DNA from: Phycisphaerales bacterium
Lineage (GTDB): Bacteria; Planctomycetota; Phycisphaerae; Tepidisphaerales; Tepidisphaeraceae
Assembly (NCBI GenBank): GCA_003153655.1
Contig: PMAK01000263.1
Span: 3,707 to 8,745 of the forward strand
Direction: 5' to 3'
Length of the DNA stretch: 5,039 bases
The translations under genes were made by a program, and so were the position numbers. Positions within the stretch are counted from its first letter, which is position 1. Each line of letters opens with the position of its first letter. Positions 1 to 5,039 of this stretch are shown here, piece by piece. The notes beneath the pieces are model-generated. The model did not search any database. It worked only from the letters and a program-made list of their open reading frames with translations, and had not been told where the DNA came from.

Positions 1-101
1 GCGGCAAAACGGAATTGCACATCAAGAATACTTATTTGAAGGCCGCACAAGCTCCGGCTGGCGTCAAACCGGTGCTAAAAGCATGGATGGAGTTGAACTG
101 A
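1..101 (+). CDS. C-terminal end of an unidentified upstream gene
   Basis: An open frame enters from the left edge (first full codon at 3) and ends at a TGA at 99-101. It gives about 32 residues, beginning GKTELHIKNTYLKAA and ending LKAWMELN. The other two + frames either stop early (TGA at 37-39) or run into the next gene. The TGA overlaps the ATG of the methyltransferase by one base (TGATG), a common sign of coupled translation between subunits of one system. The fragment is too short for a family call. From context it may be a partner of the methyltransferase, such as the helicase or nuclease subunit of a defence locus, but that is inference from position only. No motif is visible apart from a basic, helix-prone composition. 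Confidence 0.6.
   Translation, partial: GKTELHIKNTYLKAAQAPAGVKPVLKAWMELN
89..92 (+). promoter_or_regulatory. Ribosome binding site that decides the methyltransferase start
   Basis: GGAG lies 8 bases upstream of the ATG at 101, the usual spacing. It lies inside the last codons of the upstream gene. It falls downstream of the alternative ATG at 83, so it can serve only the start at 101. Confidence 0.65.
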
Positions 102-3076
102 TGCCCTCGCCCCAAGAGATCGAGCAAGCACTGAAGAAGGTGCGCGATCAGCGATCTTTCCTACGCGAACTGCTGAGAGGGGCACTGGAATGGCCAGTTC
201 CCGACCAGATTGAGAGCCTGGGCGACATCTCTTATGACTGGTCGGAATCGGAACTGCGGGCAGAGGGATTGGACAAGCATTTGACCGCTGGCACGATTTC
301 GCAGCTCCAGCCCTTACGCGCAGATCAGCCATGGGGAATCTTCCTTTTGGAGTTCAAGAACCAGGACGCGTTCATTAGCGGTCGCGGCATGACAGGTCCA
401 TTGCGTAAGGTGTTACGCGGTCTGCTGCCGAAAAAGCGGGCGATCAAGAACGCCAACCTAAAGAGTTTCCACCGCGAAAACCTGCTATTTATCTGCACTT
501 ATCGGTACGAACATTATCGCGTCGCCTATTTCAAAGCGCCTTCGGAGGAAACCAAGACGGCGCCACTCGCGGCATTCGGTTGGGGACCGGACGAGCCGGC
601 ACGAACAGCCTGCGAGTTCAATCTGCCGGATTTAATCTGGCCAGATCGGTCCGTTAGCCCGGCCGACTGGACCGCCCGATGGGCTGCGGCATTCGACGTT
701 GAGAAGGTTACGAAACGCTTTTACGAGCAATACGCTGACACCTTTGCGAGCGTTGAAAAGACGATTGGCAAGGAGAACAACCTCAGTGGGGAATCGCTGC
801 GAATGTTCACGCAGTCGCTCTTCAACCGCTTGATGTTTCTTCGCTTTATCGAACGCAAAGGTTGGCTTGTCCTCCACAATCGCCGCGATTACCTACGCGC
901 GTTGCATGAGGCAGGGCCGGTGGGCAACCATTCGTTATATCGAAGCCGCGTTTATCCGCTGTTTTTCGAGGGCTTGTCAATCCAGGGACACAAGGATTCA
1001 GATGCCATTGGCGAAGTTCCATTCCTCAACGGTGGTCTCTTCGAAGTTTCCGACCTGGATGATAGGGTGAAGGACATCCCGGATGATGCCTTCGCACCGA
1101 TTATTGGTCGAGACGGGCTTTTCTACCGTTTCAACTTTACGGTGGAAGAATCGACGCGACTCGACATCGAAGTAGCTGTCGATCCAGAAATGTTGGGCAA
1201 AGTTTTTGAGGAGCTGGTCACAGGCCGACATGAATCCGGTTCTTTTTACACTCCGCGCCCCATCGTATCATTCATGTGCCGCGAGGCTCTTGCGAGGTAT
1301 TTGGCCGACAAGACCGTGGCTTCACCTGATGCCATCACGGCGCTTGTGGACCAACATGAAATCAAAGGTTTGAACGAACTTCACGCCAAGCAAATTCTCG
1401 AAGCGCTGGATTCCATCAAGGCTGTCGATCCGGCCTGTGGTTCCGGCGCGTACCTGCTTGGTTTATTGCAGGAGTTGATCGGCATCCGTCGAGCGCTTCA
1501 AAGCGAGAAACTCGCGCAAGACCCGAATTTTCTGTACGGCCTTAAACTGCACATCATTAGCCACAATCTCTACGGCGTTGATATTGACCGATTCGCTACG
1601 AACATCGCTAAATTGCGGCTTTGGCTGTCATTGGCAGTGGAAGCAGATAAGCCTCTGCCACTCCCCAACCTCGATTTCAAGATTGAAACCGGAGACTCCC
1701 TGCGCGGAATTGAGAAAACAGTCTTCAACGATAAACTCTTCCATCAACTCGAAATCTTGAAACCCCGGTACTTCGGCGAATCGGCCACCGCCAAGAAAAC
1801 ACAACTCAAACGCCAAATCGATGATCTTATTCGTGAACTCACAAATGGTAAGGAAACGTTTGATTTTGAGATTTATTTCTCTGAGGTGTTCCATTGCAAC
1901 GGTGGCTTTGACCTCGTGATCGCAAACCCGCCATACTTAAATTCCCGAGCCATGGCGAAGGACAACCCGGAATTGCGAGAGTTGATAAAGGGTTCTTATT
2001 CCATGACCAAGGGAAGCTGGGACATCTACATAGCCTTCTTTGAGAAGGGATTTAGGTTGCTCGGCAAGCAAGGTGTGCTTTCATTCATCACACCGGACAA
2101 ATGGATTTCGAAGCCATTCGGCGATGAACTGCGAAGTCGGACGAGGGAGGGTATATTCAGCATTCTAAAATTTGGTAGGTCGGTCTTTGAAAGTGTCAAT
2201 GTGGACGCGATCGTGTCAGTGTTTACCGTGACACCGCAGCCTCTGCTTCGAATTTACGATTTCGTTGGGACTCAAATTACTTTGAAGCGGATTGTGGGCA
2301 AGGACACCCTAAAGCCGCCTTTCGCGTATGACTGGCTCTTTTCGGACCATGTTGACTTATTGGCGAAAATCGAGGCGCAGCCTAGAAGACTTTCCGCGCT
2401 TGGAAATTGCGAAAACGCGTGTGCGACAGATGATGCATATAGATTGCGCGAGTTTATTCAGGAAGAGGCGAAGGAGAATCGGCGAGAGGACTTTTTACGA
2501 ATTATTAACACTGGCACCATTGGAAAGTATTTTTCCAAATGGGGTCAGCGTCAGATGGTCTACCTCGGGTCCAAATATGCTCGTCCCACCGTCAATAGAA
2601 GACGATTTCTTGAGGCTTTTCCAAATTCCTACGGCAAGAAATCCGTCCAAAAGAAACTCATTGTAAAGGGGCTAAACTTGCTAGATGCGTGCCTCGATGC
2701 GGATGGGACGACAATTCCTGGCATACCGACGCTATTGGTTGCCTCGCAGGACCTGGACACGCTGAAAATTCTGCTGGCGATCATTAACAGTCCAATCGCA
2801 TTCTTCTATATGAAACAGAAGTATCCGGCATCAAGCTATAATCAAGGAACGACATTTACCAAGGAGATGATCAACGATCTGCCATTCCCGGAACTGTCGA
2901 CAAAACACAAGTCAGCATTGATTTCTGGTGTAGATCATATTCTCGGCGCAAAACAAGCGGACCCGAGCACCGACACGACGGTATGGGAGCGGGATCTTAA
3001 TGCGCTGATCTATGATTTGTACGGGCTGTCTACCGCGGACTCCATAAAGATTGAGGCTCCGCGATTAAAATCTTGA
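101..3076 (+). CDS. Eco57I/PglX-like adenine-specific DNA methyltransferase (type IIG or defence-system methylase)
   Basis: This 991-aa protein probably transfers a methyl group from S-adenosylmethionine to N6 of adenine at a specific DNA site, acting in the cytoplasm. Visible landmarks, numbered from the start at 101, are: an N-terminal region (1-230) with D75 and E84-F-K86 that could be a PD-(D/E)XK-type nuclease remnant; a helical middle region with GSFYTP at 380-385, typical just before the catalytic fold in this class; SAM-binding motif I DPACGSG at 443-449; the acidic motif D494-I-D496 followed by AKLRLWLSL; catalytic motif IV NPPY at 609-612; and a C-terminal TaqI-like target-recognition region (about 800-945) ending in the characteristic LPFPEL at 927-932. 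The length suits single-chain type IIG enzymes and the methylases of BREX or DISARM loci. The start at 101 is preferred over ATG 83 because of the GGAG site and the TGATG overlap with the upstream gene. The frame is intact and all key methylase motifs are present, so it should be active. Which of the system types it belongs to cannot be decided without the left-hand neighbours. Confidence 0.93.
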   Translation: MPSPQEIEQALKKVRDQRSFLRELLRGALEWPVPDQIESLGDISYDWSESELRAEGLDKHLTAGTISQLQPLRADQPWGIFLLEFKNQDAFISGRGMTGPLRKVLRGLLPKKRAIKNANLKSFHRENLLFICTYRYEHYRVAYFKAPSEETKTAPLAAFGWGPDEPARTACEFNLPDLIWPDRSVSPADWTARWAAAFDVEKVTKRFYEQYADTFASVEKTIGKENNLSGESLRMFTQSLFNRLMFLRFIERKGWLVLHNRRDYLRALHEAGPVGNHSLYRSRVYPLFFEGLSIQGHKDSDAIGEVPFLNGGLFEVSDLDDRVKDIPDDAFAPIIGRDGLFYRFNFTVEESTRLDIEVAVDPEMLGKVFEELVTGRHESGSFYTPRPIVSFMCREALARYLADKTVASPDAITALVDQHEIKGLNELHAKQILEALDSIKAVDPACGSGAYLLGLLQELIGIRRALQSEKLAQDPNFLYGLKLHIISHNLYGVDIDRFATNIAKLRLWLSLAVEADKPLPLPNLDFKIETGDSLRGIEKTVFNDKLFHQLEILKPRYFGESATAKKTQLKRQIDDLIRELTNGKETFDFEIYFSEVFHCNGGFDLVIANPPYLNSRAMAKDNPELRELIKGSYSMTKGSWDIYIAFFEKGFRLLGKQGVLSFITPDKWISKPFGDELRSRTREGIFSILKFGRSVFESVNVDAIVSVFTVTPQPLLRIYDFVGTQITLKRIVGKDTLKPPFAYDWLFSDHVDLLAKIEAQPRRLSALGNCENACATDDAYRLREFIQEEAKENRREDFLRIINTGTIGKYFSKWGQRQMVYLGSKYARPTVNRRRFLEAFPNSYGKKSVQKKLIVKGLNLLDACLDADGTTIPGIPTLLVASQDLDTLKILLAIINSPIAFFYMKQKYPASSYNQGTTFTKEMINDLPFPELSTKHKSALISGVDHILGAKQADPSTDTTVWERDLNALIYDLYGLSTADSIKIEAPRLKS

Positions 3077-3175
3077 GGCCCGCACCAGATTCCCCTGAAC
3101 CTCTTCCTTACTTGAGTCAACGGCTGATACTGAATGCTGGCGAAACTAGGGGGACATCGGAAAAGTGGGAGATCG
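3077..3175. other. Junction between convergent defence and conjugation blocks
   Basis: This 99-bp gap separates the + strand methyltransferase stop from the - strand stop of the 143-aa gene. It holds no open frame of note and no clear hairpin followed by a T-run in either direction, although two convergent transcripts must end near here. The right part (about 3147-3175) is purine-rich on the + strand, with GGGGGACATCGG followed by AAAAGTGGGAG. This could be a remnant of a mobile-element end, but no matching inverted partner is seen in the window. Confidence 0.4.
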
Positions 3176-3607
3176 CTACAGGATCAGGAGAACGTCAAAC
3201 GTGGTGTATGGCTGGTAGTCGAAAGTAATATTCCGATTCATTCTTCCACCGACCCAGCCGTTGAGCCATGTCCCTTGGCGGGCCGTAATGTATCCTTGTA
3301 GCGCGGGCCGCCGCCTTCGCGCCAGAGCCGGAGGGCGGCGATCCGTGTTGTCCGAGAAAGACGCCGTACATGCCAACGGGGTCTGTTCTGGTGTTACCAC
3401 AAGGACGCGCCGCGAATAAACGCGAGGACGGACGGGCGATCCTGCCGATGCGTCTATCGCCGCAATGAAATCCTGCAATGAGTTGTAGATGCCCCGCCGA
3501 TCTGGCAATAACAAATGTCGGCCGAGTCGTCGAATTGGTCCTGCATAAATGCGCAAGCCACGCTGTTCGTCCCAGGTCCAATCTTTCGCCCCGATCAACA
3601 TTCGCAT
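3176..3607 (-). CDS. Hypothetical protein, 143 aa, distal to the trb tail
   Basis: I do not recognise this protein. The ATG at 3607 follows AGAAAGGA at 3617-3624 with 9 bases between, a good ribosome binding site, and the gene runs to TAG at 3178-3176. The N-terminal half looks like a compact folded domain, with tryptophans in DWTWDEQ (9-15), then RIYAGPIRRLGRHLLLP and a predicted helix around YNSLQDFIAAIDA (41-53). The middle is basic (RRRR at 97-100) and the C-terminus is hydrophobic (FDVLLIL, 137-143). No signal peptide or transmembrane helix of normal length is apparent. It lies last in the - strand series, 160 bp after the 98-aa gene, and may share the transcript. A 128-codon frame on the same strand (3195-3581) overlaps it almost wholly but has a TTG start and no clear binding site, so this frame is preferred. 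The change in character between the halves leaves a frameshift possible. Confidence 0.55.
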   Translation of the reverse strand: MRMLIGAKDWTWDEQRGLRIYAGPIRRLGRHLLLPDRRGIYNSLQDFIAAIDASAGSPVRPRVYSRRVLVVTPEQTPLACTASFSDNTDRRPPALARRRRPALQGYITARQGTWLNGWVGGRMNRNITFDYQPYTTFDVLLIL

Positions 3608-3767
3608 GAGCTAGGGTCCTTTCTGATCCTCATTGGCTTGCGTGACCGCTCGCCATCGGAACAAATGCTATCTTGAACCGCGCCGACCAGCCAGCCCATG
3701 ATTGGTTGAACCGCAGGTATTGGGTATTCTGTAAGTGGTTCATCCAAAGCAGGACCGGCGAACGGGT
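3608..3767 (-). other. 160-bp spacer between the 98-aa and 143-aa genes
   Basis: This is the longest gap in the otherwise tight - strand series. Its only small frame inside the gap is a 37-codon ATG frame at 3743-3630 (MNHLQNTQYLRFNQ...), which has no convincing ribosome binding site. A promoter for the 143-aa gene could lie here, but no clear -35/-10 pair was found. The rest shows no recognisable repeat or RNA gene. Confidence 0.35.
3617..3624 (-). promoter_or_regulatory. Ribosome binding site of the 143-aa gene
   Basis: On the - strand this reads AGAAAGGA, 9 bases before the ATG at 3607. It supports this frame over the overlapping TTG-initiated one, which has no comparable site. Confidence 0.5.
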
Positions 3768-4064
3768 CTACGCGTTCGCGCGGTCGGAGTTTGCCCGCTG
3801 CCGACAGATCCATGAATGTGCATCATCGGCGGCTTTGGCGAGAAGCAATAGGTCCTCGGTTCCGAAACTGGCGCTCTCTTTCCAGGCGTTTTCACCGTCC
3901 TTATAAGAACGACTGAATGTAACGCAATATAGTGGCCGGCTGGCGTTGCCGTTGTCCATCACGTTGCGCCAGATCGCGGCACGGACAGAGCCATAACGGA
4001 TGGTTTGAACCGGACGATTCGCCGTCTTCTCAGTTTTGTTAGCGTTGTTCGTGGATTGCGCCAT
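3768..4064 (-). CDS. Small conserved hypothetical protein, 98 aa, often found in mobile elements
   Basis: The N-terminal 17 residues are polar and probably disordered (MAQSTNNANKTEKTANR). They are followed by a compact core: a strand-turn-strand start VQTIRYGSVRAAIW (19-32), a second hairpin LYCVTFSRSYKDG (45-57), then W61 and SFGTEDLLLLAKAADDAHSWI (66-86), ending in a helix. From memory, short proteins with this pattern (IRxGxVxAAIW, TxSRxYKDG, W, SFGxxDLLxLAKxAD, AHxWI) are common hypothetical proteins in several Gram-negative phyla, often on mobile elements. The beta-hairpins plus C-terminal helix recall the PC4-type single-stranded DNA binding fold, but that resemblance is inference. The ATG at 4064 has a very strong ribosome binding site. 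The gene lies 28 bp after the 97-aa gene and ends at TAG 3770-3768. A role in handling single-stranded DNA during transfer would fit the location but is unproven. Confidence 0.8.
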   Translation of the reverse strand: MAQSTNNANKTEKTANRPVQTIRYGSVRAAIWRNVMDNGNASRPLYCVTFSRSYKDGENAWKESASFGTEDLLLLAKAADDAHSWICRQRANSDRANA

Positions 4065-4070
4065 ATCAGA

Positions 4071-4075
4071 CCTCC
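4071..4075 (-). promoter_or_regulatory. Strong ribosome binding site of the 98-aa gene
   Basis: On the - strand this reads GGAGG (within CTGGAGGTC), 6 bases before the ATG at 4064. It is the best Shine-Dalgarno match in the window and suggests this small protein is made in larger amounts than its neighbours. Confidence 0.65.
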
Positions 4076-4092
4076 AGTTTGAGTGCCTTCGT

Positions 4093-4386
4093 TCAGGTCA
4101 TTGCGGCCGCAAGGGAATCCAATTCTTCCGCCGTTCCACACACAATGCGCTCGCACACGGGCACGAACTCGGCAACGCCGAATTGTTTGAGGAATCCGAT
4201 GCGCGGCTCCCGTGCCAATCCTCGCTCTGTCGCAATGCGCACGGCTTCGTCGTAGGTCGGCAACGCCGGGGCGATCGCGTCGTGCGGCCGTATATCCGCC
4301 AAGTCCGTGAGGATCGTGACGACTTGAATCGTTGTTGGTGACGACTGCCGCTTGAAAACGGCAAAGGTTGCAGTGGCGGCGATCAT
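4093..4386 (-). CDS. Hypothetical protein, 97 aa, coupled to the DUF2274 gene
   Basis: I do not recognise a family. The ATG at 4386 overlaps the TGA of the preceding gene by four bases (ATGA at 4386-4383), and AAAGGAG at 4398-4392 sits 5 bases upstream. Both strongly support this start and translational coupling. The protein is soluble-looking, with no signal peptide. It has a beta-rich start (TATFAVFKR, then TTIQVVTILTDLADIRP, 18-34), a helix YDEAVRIATERGLA (45-58), the segment RIGFLKQFGVAEFVPVCERIVCGT (62-85) with cysteines 78 and 83, and a C-terminal helix. A - strand frame at 4098-4364 and the + strand frame at 4036-4341 are shadows without start signals. Its position directly behind trbI and DUF2274 suggests an accessory conjugation or element-maintenance role, but nothing in the sequence shows a function. 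Confidence 0.72.
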   Translation of the reverse strand: MIAATATFAVFKRQSSPTTIQVVTILTDLADIRPHDAIAPALPTYDEAVRIATERGLAREPRIGFLKQFGVAEFVPVCERIVCGTAEELDSLAAAMT

Positions 4387-4664
4387 GGTTGCTCCTTTGG
4401 GGCCGGCGCCGGTGAAGGCGCGGGCTGTCGGGGAGCGCGGGATCGCGCCTTAAGGCCGTACTTGGCGACTTGGAATTCCCGATCGCCATCCATGAAACGG
4501 CGGGCCATTTCACGGAGCAGATCGGCTTCCGACACCTCCGCGCCATAAGCCTGCTTGTAAAACGCCTTATAGCGCTCCAGGTCTTGCGCGAGGTCGTGAT
4601 TGATTTCTACGGTCAACTTCACGCGAGTTGTCTGGTGGAACGGATGCAATGCAATCTCAGGCAT
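4383..4664 (-). CDS. DUF2274 family protein of trb conjugation loci
   Basis: This 93-aa protein matches the pattern of the DUF2274 family as I recall it: a short leader, then TTRVKLTVEINHDLAQDLERY (12-32), a helix KAFYKQAYG (33-41), the VSEADLLREMARRFMDGDREF segment (44-64), and a variable tail. The first part resembles the strand-helix arrangement of ribbon-helix-helix-like proteins, so DNA binding or dimerisation is possible but not shown. The family is known mainly from genes directly after trbI in P-type conjugation operons, and that is its place here, 17 bp after the trbI stop. The tail from residue 72 is basic and then proline/alanine-rich (PAPSPAPAPKEQP), probably disordered. The ATG at 4664 is chosen over an upstream TTG at 4685 because GGAG lies 6 bases before the ATG, and the TTG would lie inside the end of trbI. 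Confidence 0.85.
   Translation of the reverse strand: MPEIALHPFHQTTRVKLTVEINHDLAQDLERYKAFYKQAYGAEVSEADLLREMARRFMDGDREFQVAKYGLKARSRAPRQPAPSPAPAPKEQP
4392..4398 (-). promoter_or_regulatory. Ribosome binding site of the 97-aa gene
   Basis: On the - strand this reads AAAGGAG. It is embedded in the last codons of the DUF2274 gene and lies 5 bases before the ATG at 4386. It fits reinitiation at the ATGA overlap. Confidence 0.65.
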
Positions 4665-4670
4665 GGGTAA

Positions 4671-4674
4671 CTCC
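4671..4674 (-). promoter_or_regulatory. Ribosome binding site deciding the DUF2274 start
   Basis: On the - strand this reads GGAG, 6 bases before the ATG at 4664. It lies downstream of the TTG at 4685, so it argues against the longer 100-residue reading. Confidence 0.6.
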
Positions 4675-4681
4675 GTCAACG

Positions 4682-5039
4682 TCAAGGGACATACGGTTCC
4701 AGGATCATGTCTTTGTTCACGAGGACGCGCAGAGGCCAGCCTTGCCGGATGGTGATGGTCGGCTGCACATCGAGTTCGCGGTCAATCACTTTCTCGCCGA
4801 TCCGATTGACTTGTTGAGCCACAGTATCGCCAACCACGTCTTGGCCATTGTTGCCGCTGCTGCTATTGGGATTGCGAGCCAAATTACCGCCATAGGCGAG
4901 GGCCGTGGTCAGCGCCGTTGCTTCCACCAGCTTGTCCAGGTGGTAATCGACCTTATCCTGTAGCCCGGCTTGTCCGGCTTCATCCGTTCCCGGCATTCCG
5001 TCCAGCACGATCGAGTTGCCGTTCGGATAGATCAGCCGT
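4682..5039 (-). CDS. trbI: TrbI, VirB10-like conjugal transfer protein (C-terminal part)
   Basis: Only the last 118 residues are in the window; the gene enters from the right edge and stops at TGA 4684-4682. It forms the inner-to-outer membrane-spanning scaffold of the P-type type IV secretion system used for conjugation. The part seen is the periplasmic/outer-membrane beta-barrel-like domain of the VirB10/TrbI family. RLIYPNGNSIVLDGMPGTDE is followed by AGLQDKVDYHLDKL and ATALTTALAYGG, which corresponds to the outer-membrane antenna helix region. Then come a Gly/Asn/Ser-rich loop (NPNSSSGNNGQD), a second helix DTVAQQVNRIGEKVIDREL and the closing strands PTITIRQGWPLRVLVNKDMIL. These match the family's terminal signature well. 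An internal GTG at 5008 is not the start, because the conserved sequence continues in frame to the window edge. Nothing suggests truncation or loss of function in this part. Confidence 0.93.
   Translation of the reverse strand, partial: RLIYPNGNSIVLDGMPGTDEAGQAGLQDKVDYHLDKLVEATALTTALAYGGNLARNPNSSSGNNGQDVVGDTVAQQVNRIGEKVIDRELDVQPTITIRQGWPLRVLVNKDMILEPYVP

Noticed and set aside
83..100. Methyltransferase start at ATG 83, giving six extra residues
   Set aside because: The GGAG site at 89-92 lies downstream of this ATG, and the ATG at 101 has correct spacing and the TGATG overlap with the upstream gene.
3034..3063. Inverted repeat CGCGGA...TCCGCG with an 18-base loop at the end of the methyltransferase gene, as a terminator
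   Set aside because: The stem is only 6 bp, lies before the stop codon, and is not followed by a T-run.
3195..3581. 128-codon - strand frame overlapping the 143-aa gene
   Set aside because: It starts with TTG, lacks a ribosome binding site and has a low-complexity Ala/Arg/Gly composition. The overlapping frame has a better start. It remains possible only if the 143-aa gene is frameshifted.
3630..3743. 37-codon - strand ATG frame in the spacer, ending 22 bp before the 143-aa start
   Set aside because: The position is suggestive, but no ribosome binding site or family resemblance supports it.
3595..3813. 72-codon - strand frame between the 98-aa and 143-aa genes
   Set aside because: It overlaps the 3' end of the well-supported 98-aa gene and the start of the next gene, and has no Shine-Dalgarno sequence before its ATG.
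4383..4685. Longer 100-aa DUF2274 reading from TTG 4685
   Set aside because: The start would lie within the trbI stop region, and the GGAG site at 4674-4671 serves the ATG at 4664 instead.
4628..4963. 111-codon + strand frame opposite trbI, and other + strand frames at 3673-3906, 4036-4341 and 4470-4670
   Set aside because: They are antisense to genes with recognisable families or good start signals, so they are shadows of GC-rich coding sequence.

Overview
The window joins two unrelated blocks of genes that converge at about 3077-3175. The left block, on the + strand, ends an incomplete upstream gene and then carries one large gene for an adenine-type DNA methyltransferase of the Eco57I/PglX-like class. 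The methyltransferase has motif I DPACGSG, motif IV NPPY and a TaqI-like specificity domain near its C-terminus. The two genes meet in a TGATG stop/start overlap, so they are translationally coupled. The methyltransferase is therefore probably one subunit of a multi-gene restriction or anti-phage locus that continues off the left edge.

The right block, on the - strand, is the tail of a P-type (trb) conjugation operon. It begins with the C-terminal 118 residues of TrbI (VirB10-like), which enters from the right edge. Next comes a DUF2274-type small protein, as is usual behind trbI, then three small proteins of unknown function (97, 98 and 143 aa). Spacing is tight: 17 bp, a 4-bp ATGA overlap, 28 bp, then 160 bp. 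Each small gene has its own Shine-Dalgarno sequence. No promoter is visible for this block, so it is probably transcribed from upstream in the trb operon.

Together the blocks look like an integrative conjugative element or conjugative plasmid of a Gram-negative bacterium, with a defence module as cargo beside the last transfer genes. The TrbI tail requires an outer-membrane core complex, which supports a Gram-negative host. Phylum cannot be fixed from this sequence; Proteobacteria are possible, and so are Planctomycetes, Verrucomicrobia or Acidobacteria. GC content varies: sample 60-base lines give 55% in the methyltransferase N-terminal part, 43-47% in its C-terminal target-recognition part, and 57-67% in the trb tail.

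No tRNA, rRNA, CRISPR array, complete insertion sequence or attachment-site repeat was recognised.
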